Below, piece by piece: positions 52,032-61,009 of a DNA stretch of 64,000 nt. Source of the DNA: DASUXA01 sp036378155 (lineage in GTDB: Bacteria > Actinomycetota > Actinomycetes > Mycobacteriales > Micromonosporaceae); the NCBI GenBank assembly GCA_036378155.1, contig DASUXA010000044.1, positions 79,887-143,886 on the forward strand, given 5' to 3'. The notes under the pieces are model-generated. The model worked only from the letters and a program-made list of their open reading frames with translations, was not told the origin of the DNA and ran no database searches. Position 1 is the stretch's first letter; every line of letters starts with the position of its first letter. The position numbers and the translations under genes are program-made.

Positions 52032-52664
52032 TCAGGGCGCGTAGAACGCCGTCGTGTTCCGCTCGGCGGTCGCCGCCTCCTCGTCGGACGCCCCGCCGTC
52101 GCGCATCGCGGCGCCCCACGCCCGGCTGCTGCGGGTGATGAACTCGCGCGCCTCGGTCGACCGCACCCAGGCGTCCGGGTCGTCGAGGTGTTCGCCGCGC
52201 AGGTGCATGGCGAGCCCGAGCAGGGTCAGGTCCCAGCCGACGCCGGTCGCGCCCGGACCGTACTGCGCCCATCGCTCGGCGGGTACCGACGCGGCGTGCT
52301 CCAGTTCGAGTACCGTCCCGCCGCCCGCGCCGGTCGACAGCCGTACCTCCACCTCGCTGATCTCGCCGGGCTTCGGCTCTTCGCCGAAGATCCAGGTCAC
52401 GGTCAGCAGGCGCGGCGGTTCGCAGCGCACGATCTCGCCACCGGCGTTGCCCTGGAGTTGGTACCGACCTCCCAGCCGCAGGTCGCCGGTCACCGGCAGG
52501 AACCACCGGCGAAGCCGCTGCGGATCGGTGATCGCGTCCCAGACGTCCTCGATCGCGGCGTCGTACTCGCGGCGCAGCACGACGGTGCGCGCCTCGCCCG
52601 CCGGTACCGGGCGACGCGCGGTCTCCCGGTGCACGGCGGCGAGCTCGGACAATATGTCGGTCAT
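52032..52664 (-). CDS. SRPBCC (AHSA1/START-like) protein
   Basis: 210 aa helix-grip protein of the activator-of-Hsp90 type: TVVLRREYDAAIEDVWDAITDPQRLRRWFLPV, LLTVTWIFGEEPKP and GVGWDLTLLGLAMHLRGE. It binds a hydrophobic ligand in the cavity. It is coupled by ATGA overlap to an ArsR regulator, a very common pair in actinobacteria in which the SRPBCC protein is the only target besides the regulator itself. Role and ligand unknown. Confidence 0.92.
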   Translation of the reverse strand: MTDILSELAAVHRETARRPVPAGEARTVVLRREYDAAIEDVWDAITDPQRLRRWFLPVTGDLRLGGRYQLQGNAGGEIVRCEPPRLLTVTWIFGEEPKPGEISEVEVRLSTGAGGGTVLELEHAASVPAERWAQYGPGATGVGWDLTLLGLAMHLRGEHLDDPDAWVRSTEAREFITRSSRAWGAAMRDGGASDEEAATAERNTTAFYAP

Positions 52665-53011
52665 GTCCCGTCCCTCTCCTCTGTCCGGCGGCGTTCCCGC
52701 CTGCCGCGCGCGAGCTCGGTCGCCAGGGCGTCGAGGCGCTGCTCCCAGAATCCGCGGAACCGCTCCAGCCAGGTGTCGACCTCGCGCAACGGTGCCGGGT
52801 CCACCGCGTACAGCCGGCGGGCGCCTTCCGCCCGTACCGTCGCGAAGCCGCTGTCCCGCAGCACCTTCAGATGCTGGGACACCGCCGGCTGGGAAATGCC
52901 GAACTCCTCGCGGATCACCGTCGTGAGCGCACCCGAGGACCGCTCGCCGTCGGCGAGCAGTTCCAGGATCCGGCGGCGGACCGGATCGCCGAGAACGTCG
53001 AACGCGTGCAC
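52661..53011 (-). CDS. ArsR-family transcriptional regulator
   Basis: 116 aa winged helix: FDVLGDPVRRRILELLADGERSSGAL, EEFGISQPAVSQHLKVLRDSGFATV, then the wing RRLYAVDP. No metal-binding cysteine motif (ELCVCDL) is present, so it is not a metal sensor. The GTG start has TACGCT six bases upstream, as in a leaderless message. The palindrome at 53033 is its probable operator. Confidence 0.92.
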   Translation of the reverse strand: MHAFDVLGDPVRRRILELLADGERSSGALTTVIREEFGISQPAVSQHLKVLRDSGFATVRAEGARRLYAVDPAPLREVDTWLERFRGFWEQRLDALATELARGRRERRRTEERDGT

Positions 53012-53032
53012 CCGGCAAGCGTACCGCCTCGC

Positions 53033-53044
53033 ACTTATATAAGT
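53033..53044. promoter_or_regulatory. ArsR-type operator palindrome
   Basis: ACTTATATAAGT, a perfect 12-bp palindrome in the 56-bp divergent promoter between the arsR-like and hydantoinase A genes. It is AT-rich in a GC-rich region and matches the typical ArsR-family box. Both directions may be controlled. Confidence 0.75.
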
Positions 53045-53067
53045 ACAGCCTGATTACAGGCGCCGCC

Positions 53068-55134
53068 GTGGCGCGCGCGAGGCACGATGTGGGCGTGACC
53101 GGGCGACCGGTACGGGTGGGCGTCGACGTGGGCGGTACCTTCACCGACCTCGTCGCGCTGTCGGACGGGCGGCTGGTCACCTCGAAGGTGCCGTCCACAC
53201 CCCGCGAGCAGTCCGACGCGCTGTTCGCCGCGATCGCGGCGGCGGGCGTACCCGCCGCGACCGTGGGCGTGCTCGCGCACGGGACCACCGTCGCGGACAA
53301 CGCGCTGCTGGAACGCCGCGGCGGGCGTACCGCCCTGGTCACCACCGCCGGGTTCCGCGACGTGATCGAGATCGGTCGGCAGAACCGACCGTCGCTGTAC
53401 GACCTGACCCGTGACCGCCCGCCGCCGCTGGTACCGCGTGAGCTTCGGTTCACCGTCGGGGAACGGATGGGACGCGACGGCGTCGTCACCCCGCTCGACC
53501 CCGCCGACCTCGACCGGGTCGTGGCGGCGCTGGGCGAGGCGGAGGTCGACGCGGTCGCGGTGTGCCTGCTGTTCGGTTTCCTGCACCCCGAGCACGAGCG
53601 ACGCGTCGCGGCGCGGATCGCCGAGCGGCTGCCGGGTGTACCGGTCTCGCTGGCGTGCGACCTGCTGCCCGAGTTCCGCGAGTACGAGCGGACCGCCACG
53701 GTCGCCGCCGACGCGTACCTCGCCCCGCGCATGGCGAGCTACCTGCGCCGGCTCGCGTCGCGTACCCGCGACGAAGGGCTGCCCGATCCGCTGGTCATGC
53801 AGTCCTCGGGCGGCGTGGCGGACGTCGCCACGGCGGTCGCCCAGCCGGCGCGGTTCGTCCTGTCCGGTCCGGCTGCCGGCGTCGTCGGCGCGTCGTACGT
53901 CGCCAGCCTGTCCGGACACGTCGACCTGCTGACCTTCGACATGGGCGGTACCAGCACCGACGTGGCGCCGGTGGTGGACGGTTCGGTGCAGACCACGACC
54001 GAGTCCGTGATCGCCGGGGTACCGCTGAAGCTGCCCGCCGTTGACGTGCACACCGTCAGCGCCGGTGGCGGGTCGGTGGCGTGGGTGGATTCCGGCGGGG
54101 CGTTACGGGTGGGTCCCCGCTCCGCCGGGGCTGAGCCGGGTCCGGCGGGGTACGGGCTGGGTGGCGACGAACCCACCGTGACGGACGCGGACCTGCTGCT
54201 CGGGTACCTGCCCGACGGGGCGACCCTGGGCGGGGCGGTAACCCTGTCCCGCGACCGGGCGCGCGCCGCGCTGGCTGGGCTCGGTGCCCGGCTGGGACTG
54301 TCCGCCGAGGACGCCGCGCTCGGCGTGGTACGGGTCGCCGACACCCAGATGGTCGCGGCGCTCCGGGTGATCAGCGTGGAGCGCGGACTCGACCCGCGCG
54401 ACTTCGCGCTCGCCGCGTTCGGCGGCGCGGGCGGCGTGCACGCCTGCGCGCTCGCCGACGACCTGGGCATCAGTACCGTGCTGGTGCCGCGCGCGAGCGG
54501 TGTGCTCAGCGCCCTCGGACTGGCGATCTCCGACATCCGACGTGACTACGCCGGACCGCTGCTCGCCCGGTTGGACCGGCTCGCGCCCGAGACGCTCGCC
54601 CGGACATGGCAGGGGCTCGAGCAGCGCGCCCGCGTCGACCTCGGCGACCAGTGGACCGAGGCGTGTCTGGACCACCTCGCCGACCTGCGGTACCAGGGAC
54701 AGTCGTACGAGTTGACGGTCGCCGCGCGGACGCCCGACGCGCTCGCCGCCGAGTTCCACGCCGCGCATGAGCGGCGGTACGGCCACCGGCACGACGACGA
54801 CGTGGTCGAGGTCGTCGCGGTGCGGCTGGTCGCGACGGTACCCGGGGAGAAGCCGGACATCGTCGAGCCGGAACCACCGGCGGCGCAACCGCGTACCGGG
54901 CGGCGTCGCATCCTGCTCGACGACACCGGGTGGGTGGACGCCGACGTGTACCACCGGGCGCGGATGGGGCACGGCAGCGCCGTCACCGGTCCGGCGGTCG
55001 TCGAGTTCGCCGAGGCGACCTGCCTGGTGCGTACCGGCTGGAGCGGTGTCGTCGACAGGGTCGGCACTCTGGTGCTGACCAGGACGGACGGGCGACCGGC
55101 GACGCCCGGCGTCCGGGCGGGAGGCGATTGGTGA
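53068..55134 (+). CDS. hydantoinase A / 5-oxoprolinase-type subunit
   Basis: 688 aa HyuA-type protein. The phosphate motif VGVDVGGTFTDLVAL (about 16-30), AHGTTVADNALLER, VLSGPAAGVVGAS and the ASKHA-type DLLTFDMGGTSTDV are present. The C-terminal region resembles acetophenone carboxylase/oxoprolinase. It works with the HyuB subunit encoded directly downstream (GTGA overlap) to hydrolyse, or ATP-dependently carboxylate, a cyclic amide or ketone. The GTG start has TACAGG 7 nt upstream and no ribosome site. GTG 53095 is an alternative. Confidence 0.92.
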   Translation: MARARHDVGVTGRPVRVGVDVGGTFTDLVALSDGRLVTSKVPSTPREQSDALFAAIAAAGVPAATVGVLAHGTTVADNALLERRGGRTALVTTAGFRDVIEIGRQNRPSLYDLTRDRPPPLVPRELRFTVGERMGRDGVVTPLDPADLDRVVAALGEAEVDAVAVCLLFGFLHPEHERRVAARIAERLPGVPVSLACDLLPEFREYERTATVAADAYLAPRMASYLRRLASRTRDEGLPDPLVMQSSGGVADVATAVAQPARFVLSGPAAGVVGASYVASLSGHVDLLTFDMGGTSTDVAPVVDGSVQTTTESVIAGVPLKLPAVDVHTVSAGGGSVAWVDSGGALRVGPRSAGAEPGPAGYGLGGDEPTVTDADLLLGYLPDGATLGGAVTLSRDRARAALAGLGARLGLSAEDAALGVVRVADTQMVAALRVISVERGLDPRDFALAAFGGAGGVHACALADDLGISTVLVPRASGVLSALGLAISDIRRDYAGPLLARLDRLAPETLARTWQGLEQRARVDLGDQWTEACLDHLADLRYQGQSYELTVAARTPDALAAEFHAAHERRYGHRHDDDVVEVVAVRLVATVPGEKPDIVEPEPPAAQPRTGRRRILLDDTGWVDADVYHRARMGHGSAVTGPAVVEFAEATCLVRTGWSGVVDRVGTLVLTRTDGRPATPGVRAGGDW

Positions 55135-56699
55135 CGCTCGACCCGGTGACCCTGTCGGTGCTGCGCGGCGCGCTGGAGTCGGTCGCCACCGAGATGGGCA
55201 CGGTACTGGTGCGCAGCGCGTACTCGTCGAACATCAAGGAGCGCCGGGACTGCTCGGCGGCGCTGTTCGACCCGCGTGGACGGATGGTCGCCCAGGCTGA
55301 GCACATCCCGGTACACCTCGGCGCGATGCCGGAGTCGGTCGCGGCGGTGATCGCGCGCGACCCTCGCCCCGGCGACGTGTTCGCGCTCAACGACCCGTAC
55401 ACCGGCGGCACCCACCTCACCGACGTCACCCTGGTGTCCCCGGTGACCGTCGGCGACCGGCCGATCGGGTACGCGGTGACCCGCGCCCACCACTCGGACG
55501 TCGGCGGCATGGCGCCCGGCTCGATGCCGGGCGACAGCCGCGACCTGTGGCAGGAAGGGCTGGTCATCCCGCCGGTACGGCTGGTCCGCGAGGGTCGGCT
55601 CGACGAGGACGTGTTCGCGATCCTGCTCGCCAACTCGCGTACCCCGAGGCTGCGCCGGGGCGACTACCGGGCGCAGCTGGCGGCGAACGAGGTCGCCGGG
55701 CGGCGCCTGTCCGAACTGGTCGAGCGGCGGGGTAGGGACACCGTGTTCGCGGCGTACGACGAGATCCTGGCGTACGCCGAGCGGCGCACCCGCGAGGCGC
55801 TGCGCGCGCTGCCCGACGGGGTGTACCGGGCGCGCGGCGAGTTGGAGGGCGACGGGGTCCGCGACGACGACGTTCCGATCGAGGTCGCGGTGACCGTCGC
55901 GGGCGACACGATGACCGTCGACTTCACCGGTACCGCCGACGCGGTCGACGGCAACGTCAACTGCCCGCTCGCGGTCACCCGTTCCGCCTGCTACTTCGCG
56001 CTGCGGGTGCTGCTGCCGGACGACGTACCGGCGAACGCGGGCGCGTACGCGCCCCTGGAGATCGTCGCGCCGGAGGGCTCGCTGGTGCACGCCCAGCCGC
56101 CGCACGCCGTGGTGGCGGGCAACGTGGAGACCAGTCAGCGGCTGGCGGACACCGTACTGGCGGCGCTCGCCGAGGTCGCCGACGTACCGGCAGCCGGGCA
56201 GGGCACGATGAACAACGTGGTGGTCGGCGGTCGCGGCTGGACGTACTACGAGACGGTCGCCGGAGGTCAGGGCGCGTCCAGTCGGGGACCGGGTCCGAGC
56301 GGGGTGCACGTCGGCATGACCAACACGCTGAACACCCCGATCGAGGCGCTCGAGTTGGAGTACCCGATGCGGGTCGAGCGGTACGAGTTGGCTGAGGGTA
56401 CCGGCGGGACAGGACGGTACCGGGGCGGCGACGGCGTGATCCGGTCCATCCGGGTGCTCGAAGCCGCCACGGTGTCGCTGCTCACCGACCGGCGACGGCA
56501 CCCGCCCTCCGGGGCGCGCGGCGGCGACCCCGGCGCCGTCGGGCACAACCTGCTCGGTGACGGCGCGGACGTCGAGGAGCTGCCGTCGAAGACGACGCGG
56601 CAGCTCACCCCGGGCGAGGTCGTCACCGTGACGACACCGGGCGGCGGCGGCTGGGGCAGCACCGTCGACGGGCCAGGAGAGGTGGCACACCGGGCGTAG
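55131..56699 (+). CDS. hydantoinase B / 5-oxoprolinase-type subunit
   Basis: 522 aa HyuB-type protein: LDPVTLSVLRGALESVATEMG, the strongly conserved SSNIKERRDCSAALFD, EHIPVHLGAMPESV, NDPYTGGTHLTDVTLV, AHHSDVGGMAPGSMPG and the C-terminal GGGGWG. GTG 55131 has GGGAGG upstream and overlaps hyuA. Together they form a two-subunit amidohydrolase-like enzyme; specificity (hydantoin, 5-oxoproline, caprolactam, N-methylhydantoin) cannot be read from sequence alone. Confidence 0.93.
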   Translation: MTLDPVTLSVLRGALESVATEMGTVLVRSAYSSNIKERRDCSAALFDPRGRMVAQAEHIPVHLGAMPESVAAVIARDPRPGDVFALNDPYTGGTHLTDVTLVSPVTVGDRPIGYAVTRAHHSDVGGMAPGSMPGDSRDLWQEGLVIPPVRLVREGRLDEDVFAILLANSRTPRLRRGDYRAQLAANEVAGRRLSELVERRGRDTVFAAYDEILAYAERRTREALRALPDGVYRARGELEGDGVRDDDVPIEVAVTVAGDTMTVDFTGTADAVDGNVNCPLAVTRSACYFALRVLLPDDVPANAGAYAPLEIVAPEGSLVHAQPPHAVVAGNVETSQRLADTVLAALAEVADVPAAGQGTMNNVVVGGRGWTYYETVAGGQGASSRGPGPSGVHVGMTNTLNTPIEALELEYPMRVERYELAEGTGGTGRYRGGDGVIRSIRVLEAATVSLLTDRRRHPPSGARGGDPGAVGHNLLGDGADVEELPSKTTRQLTPGEVVTVTTPGGGGWGSTVDGPGEVAHRA

Positions 56700-56702
56700 C
56701 GT
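56697..56702 (+). promoter_or_regulatory. minus-10 of leaderless transcript
   Basis: TAGCGT, overlapping the last codon of hyuB, then 7 nt, then ATG 56710. A GGAGG sits only one base before the ATG, too close to act as a normal ribosome site. Confidence 0.5.
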
Positions 56703-56709
56703 CGGAGGC

Positions 56710-58590
56710 ATGCCATCGAGCACTATCACCGCCCGTGGGCTTGTCGGCATGGTCGGGTCCGGACTGTTCGCCGCCGCGCTCCTGGCGACGCTGCCCACCC
56801 CGGCGTTCGCCGCCCCCGGCGAGTCCATCACCAGCTACGACGCGCGGTACGAGGTGCGTGCGGACGGCACGCTGGCGGTGCTCGAAACCATCGGGTACGA
56901 CTTCGGTTCGGCGCGGCGGCACGGCATCCTGCGCGACATCCCGGTGCGGTTGCGGTACGACGACTCGCATGACCGGATCTACCCGATCGACGACGTCGCC
57001 GTCAGCATGGACGGCTCGCCGGTACCGGTGCGCCGGTCGTCTTCCGGCGACGATGAACTCCTTCAGGTCGGCGACCCGGACCGGACGGTGACCGGTGTGC
57101 ACACCTACGTGATCGGGTACCGGGTGCGCGGCGCGCTGAACGGGTACGTCGACCACATCGAGCTGTACTGGAACCTCGTCGGCGCGCGATGGCGGGTGCC
57201 GATCGCGACGGCGACGGCGACGGTCACCGCGCCGGCGGCGATCCAGGCGGCGACCTGCTTCGCCGGTACCGTCCACAGCAAGCAGAACTGCGAAGACTCC
57301 TCGGTGGACGGTCGGGTCGCCGTTTTCCACCAGTCCGACCTGGGCAACGGCACCGGCCTTACCGCGGCGATCGATCTTCCCGTGGGCAGCGTGTCCGACG
57401 TACGGGCGATCCTGGTGGGCCGTCACGACGGCGCAGCCGGACTCGGCATCACGCCCGCCACTGCCGGCGTCGCGCTCGGGCTGGCGTTCGCCTCCATGCT
57501 CAGCGTGCTCGTGGTGGCGTGGCTGGTCGGACGCGACCGGCACGGCGGATCGCCGGGACAGCAGCCCGGTACGGTCGCGGATCCGGTCGACCGACGCGCG
57601 TCCGTCGCCGGTGCGCCACCCGCTGCCCTCGACACCGGACCGCCGGACGGGCTGCCGCCGGGACTGCTCGGGGCGCTGGTACACCAGCGGGTCCGACGCG
57701 CCGACATCACCGCGACAATTGTCGATCTCGCTGTTCGTGGGCACCTCATGATCAGAGAGGTGGCGCGCCCGAGCCGCCCAGGGAAGTCGGATTGGGAGCT
57801 GACCAGGCTCACCGCTGCCGACCCGTCGTTCCTGCGGTACGAGCGCACGCTGTTCCGAGCCCTGTTCCGGACAGGCAAGCGGATCCGGATGTCCCAGTTG
57901 GGCGACAGGTACGTCGCGGAACTGGCGAACGTCCAGCGCGAGATGTACGCCGAGATGGTCGCGCGGTGCTGGTACCGGCGCAGTCCCGACCGGGCTCGGC
58001 TCGCGGCCCGGCTCGCGGGCGCGGCGGTTCTGCTCGCCTCGGTCGCCCTCGCCGTGGTGCTGGCGCTCACGGTCCGGCTCGCCCTGTACGGTGCGGCATT
58101 CGCGCCCGCCGGTGTGCTGCTGTTGGCGATCGCCGGCTGGTTCCCGGCGCGGACGTCGGTCGGTAGCGCGGTTCTGGCACGGGCGCACGCCTTCGGGCGG
58201 TACCTCACCTCAGCGCCGCCGGTCGCCCGACGCGAGCAGGAGCGCACGTTCTCCGCGTACCTTCCGTACGCCCTGGTGTTCGGGGTCGGCGACAGCTGGG
58301 CGGACTCCTTCGCGGACCTCGCCTACCCCTCAGCCGACCGGGTCCGGCTTTCCTGGTACGACGGCCCACCCGGCTGGACCGCGTCCCGGCTCGGTCGCTC
58401 GTTCGACGAGTTCGCCAAGCCGCGCTTGATCAAGCGCTTCACGCCCCGGCCCGGACGGCGCTCGCCCGCCGGTACCGGCGGCTACGCCGGTGCTCACTAT
58501 CTGGGCAGCTACTCCGACGGCGGAAGCGGCTTCTCCGGCGGCGGCTTCTCCGGTGACGCCGGAGGCGGAGGAGGCGGCGGCAGTTGGTGA
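56710..58590 (+). CDS. DUF2207 membrane protein
   Basis: 626 aa. Signal peptide (about 1-34, GSGLFAAALLATLPTPAFA), then the DUF2207 extracellular domain with TSYDARYEVRADGTLAVLETIGYDFG and RRHGILRDIPVRL. Membrane segments lie at about 250-273 and in the 430s-470s (LLASVALAVVLALTVRLAL and GVLLLAIAGWFPA). A cytoplasmic part follows and the C-terminus is the typical GGGGGGGSW glycine tail of the family. Function unknown; the family is widespread in actinobacterial cell envelopes. Confidence 0.92.
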   Translation: MPSSTITARGLVGMVGSGLFAAALLATLPTPAFAAPGESITSYDARYEVRADGTLAVLETIGYDFGSARRHGILRDIPVRLRYDDSHDRIYPIDDVAVSMDGSPVPVRRSSSGDDELLQVGDPDRTVTGVHTYVIGYRVRGALNGYVDHIELYWNLVGARWRVPIATATATVTAPAAIQAATCFAGTVHSKQNCEDSSVDGRVAVFHQSDLGNGTGLTAAIDLPVGSVSDVRAILVGRHDGAAGLGITPATAGVALGLAFASMLSVLVVAWLVGRDRHGGSPGQQPGTVADPVDRRASVAGAPPAALDTGPPDGLPPGLLGALVHQRVRRADITATIVDLAVRGHLMIREVARPSRPGKSDWELTRLTAADPSFLRYERTLFRALFRTGKRIRMSQLGDRYVAELANVQREMYAEMVARCWYRRSPDRARLAARLAGAAVLLASVALAVVLALTVRLALYGAAFAPAGVLLLAIAGWFPARTSVGSAVLARAHAFGRYLTSAPPVARREQERTFSAYLPYALVFGVGDSWADSFADLAYPSADRVRLSWYDGPPGWTASRLGRSFDEFAKPRLIKRFTPRPGRRSPAGTGGYAGAHYLGSYSDGGSGFSGGGFSGDAGGGGGGGSW

Positions 58591-58624
58591 CGGCAGCCCA
58601 TTTCCGTGACCGGTCCGGTTGATC

Positions 58625-58630
58625 TAGCCT
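58625..58630 (+). promoter_or_regulatory. minus-10 of leaderless transcript
   Basis: TAGCCT, then 6 nt, then ATG 58637; no ribosome-binding site. Confidence 0.55.
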
Positions 58631-58636
58631 GCCGGG

Positions 58637-60475
58637 ATGGCCGACGCAGTCGACGCTGAGATCGAGCAGGCGCACGGTGAGCTGTCCCTTGCCCGGATCG
58701 CCCTCGCCGAGGACGACCTGCGGCACGCCGCGAACCACCTCGCCGCCGCGATAGCCCACGCGCCGCGGTTGCCGGAGGTCCACGAACTGCTCGCCGCGTT
58801 GGCGGCGCGTACCTCGGACGCGCTGAGCCTGTTCCCGATCGAGGAGCAGAACTTCGTCGGTACCGTCGTCGCCCACGCCCATCTGCTCGCCCGCACCGAC
58901 CCCGCCGGGGCGTTGACGCTGCTCGCCCAGGCGAGCGCGTTCGATCCGGAGCAGCCGTGGGCGGACGTCAGCTGGGTATACGACGTCGACGTCGCCGCCG
59001 TGGACCCGGACGCGCTGGCACGGATCTTCGTCACCGTGATGCGCAGTCTCGGCGACCCGACGCCGGAAGAGATCCGCCGCGCCAACGAGACGTACCTCGA
59101 CCTGGCGCGACGGGCGGTGGACGCGCACCCGGACCACGCGCTGCTGCACGGGACCGCCGCCGGTATCGGTCGTCGGCTGGGCGCGACCGCGCTCGCCGTG
59201 CGGTGGGGTGAGCGGGCGGTACACCTGGACCGCAACAAGCTGACGTCGGTGTGGTACGCGTACGCGTTGAAGGCGGACGGTCGCCTGGACGACGCGCTGC
59301 GCGTGATGACGCAGGCGCGCCGGCAGAACCCGCTCGACCTGGACCTGTGCGCCGACATGGCGAGCTGGCTCGCCGACGCCGGTCGACTCGACGAAGCGCT
59401 GGCGGTGATCGACGAGGCGACCCGGATCGACCCGACGTACGACTGTGCCGTCCACACCGCGCACCGGCTGCGCTTCCAACGCGACGGCGACGTCAATCAC
59501 CTGGTGGCGCTCGCCGACTTCATCCGGGAGCACCCGGTGACCAGCCACGAACACTCCGATCTGGAGCGGAGCTGCGCCCGGCGACCGTGGCTGGGGCGGC
59601 TCACCCCGCCGACCGAGGCATGTGTCAACCTGCTCACCCGGCTCGCCGAGGCGGCGCCCAGCGGACACGCCTCGACCGTTTCGCTGTCCGGACTGGAGGT
59701 ACCGAGCGCGATCGCCCTGCTCCGCCGGGAGTACCCGGGTATCCAGGTGCGCGTGGCGGGACCGCCGCCCGCCGACATGGTCAACCCGCTGCGCCCCGGT
59801 CGGGTGCTGTGGCGGTACGACGGAACCACGGCGTACCCGACGGTGGAGCCTGCCGGAGCGCGCGCCGCCGCCCTGCTGTCGGAGATCGCCACACCGGTGT
59901 GGACGCACCCGGTCGCCGCGTACGACCACGCCCTGCCCCTCGGTCAGTTGCCCGCCGAGGAACTGCTGTCGCTGCTGGTGCATCCGCCGACGCGCCCCGA
60001 CGGGTACGCGAAGCTGCCGTACGGCTGGTGGGAACGGTCCGCCCAGGTGTTCGCGTGTCTGGGCATCCTGCACTGCGCCGAACTCGGTTCGGGTCGCCCC
60101 GGCGACACGTCGGCACAGCGTCGGCTGCTGACCGAGATCGCGTACGGGGTCGAGGACTGGACCACCGAGGCGGCGCTGTTCGCCCTGACCGTGGCCGCGT
60201 GGATCGACCCGAGCTGCCGCGACGAGGTACGCGAGACGGTCGGTCACCGTTTCTGCGACGCGGCGGCAGCGGCGAGCGGTCGCGTGGTGACCATCCTGTA
60301 CTCCCTGGCGGAACTGGTCCGGATCGTGCCCGGCATGCTTCCGGAGGTCGTCGCGCTCGCCAAGGACGTGCTGGACACGCCGGACAAGGAGGTACCGGTG
60401 GACCAGCAGGCGGCGGCGAAGGTGCGCGCGCCGGGCGCGACGCGGTCGCTGCTCCGCCGGATCCTCGGCTTCTGA
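58637..60475 (+). CDS. TPR-repeat protein of unknown function
   Basis: 612 aa. Several tetratricopeptide-like repeats occupy about 10-300 (SLARIALAEDDLRHAANHLAAAIAHAPRL, LGATALAVRWGERAVHLD, DGRLDDALRVMTQARRQNPLDLD, ADAGRLDEALAVIDEATRIDP). The C-terminal half (about 310-612) is a mixed alpha/beta part without a motif I recognise. It probably acts as a protein-interaction scaffold. It is transcribed as a separate, probably leaderless message. Confidence 0.82.
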   Translation: MADAVDAEIEQAHGELSLARIALAEDDLRHAANHLAAAIAHAPRLPEVHELLAALAARTSDALSLFPIEEQNFVGTVVAHAHLLARTDPAGALTLLAQASAFDPEQPWADVSWVYDVDVAAVDPDALARIFVTVMRSLGDPTPEEIRRANETYLDLARRAVDAHPDHALLHGTAAGIGRRLGATALAVRWGERAVHLDRNKLTSVWYAYALKADGRLDDALRVMTQARRQNPLDLDLCADMASWLADAGRLDEALAVIDEATRIDPTYDCAVHTAHRLRFQRDGDVNHLVALADFIREHPVTSHEHSDLERSCARRPWLGRLTPPTEACVNLLTRLAEAAPSGHASTVSLSGLEVPSAIALLRREYPGIQVRVAGPPPADMVNPLRPGRVLWRYDGTTAYPTVEPAGARAAALLSEIATPVWTHPVAAYDHALPLGQLPAEELLSLLVHPPTRPDGYAKLPYGWWERSAQVFACLGILHCAELGSGRPGDTSAQRRLLTEIAYGVEDWTTEAALFALTVAAWIDPSCRDEVRETVGHRFCDAAAAASGRVVTILYSLAELVRIVPGMLPEVVALAKDVLDTPDKEVPVDQQAAAKVRAPGATRSLLRRILGF

Positions 60476-60494
60476 CCGACTCGCCGCCCGGGTG

Positions 60495-60701
60495 CTAACC
60501 CGGGTCAGTCTGCTCGTCCTGGACGATGCGCAGCCGGATGCCGTCGTCGGTCTCCACGACGACGAACTGCCCGGTGCGCATGGCGTGGTCGCTCATGATC
60601 GCGTCGTACAACTCGGTGTTGCGGATCTCGACCTCGCCTCCCGCACGCCGGACCAGCGCGATCAGGACCGCACGCAGGTCGGCGTCGCTCGGTTCGCGCA
60701 C
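60495..60701 (-). CDS. small conserved hypothetical protein
   Basis: 68 aa: acidic N-terminal helix (DADLRAVLIALVRRAGGEVEI) and a short beta hairpin (GQFVVVETDDGIRLRIVQDE). GTG 60701 is preceded by an excellent AAGGAGGA five bases upstream, so it is expressed. No known motif. It converges on the TPR gene, 19 bp between stops. Confidence 0.75.
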   Translation of the reverse strand: MREPSDADLRAVLIALVRRAGGEVEIRNTELYDAIMSDHAMRTGQFVVVETDDGIRLRIVQDEQTDPG

Positions 60702-61009
60702 GAAGTCCTCCTTGATCCGCGATTGTCACGATCCTCCTCCGGATTCCCCAACCGGGCAACTCGGGCAACCATCGTGAACGCCGGTCGCGCTGCCCCGCGC
60801 CGCCCAGCACCGCCACCGTCGCCCGACCGTCCGGGGCTGTCCGCAACGCCGACCCAGCCGTCCGCCGTCGCCTTGGGGGTGACGGCTCAGCCACTCGTAC
60901 GCCGGTGGTGGTACCGCACACGCCGCCCGGCGACGGACGACAGACGCGCTCGCCAGCCGCAGATTGGACCGCGGACGCCGTACCGACCGCGCAAACGACT
61001 GGAGGCTCG
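60702..61009. other. 308-bp region between divergent genes
   Basis: Apart from the ribosome sites at both ends (AAGGAGGA for the small gene, GGAGG at 61001 for the MFS gene) I see only a 9-bp-period direct repeat CGGGCAAC at 60753-60769 and no clear promoter hexamers, operator or RNA. The MFS frame is open upstream to about 60905 but lacks start signals there. Confidence 0.5.

Noticed and set aside
56704..56708. GGAGG as ribosome site for the DUF2207 gene
   Set aside because: It lies one base from the ATG, too close; the TAGCGT hexamer 7 nt upstream fits a leaderless start better.
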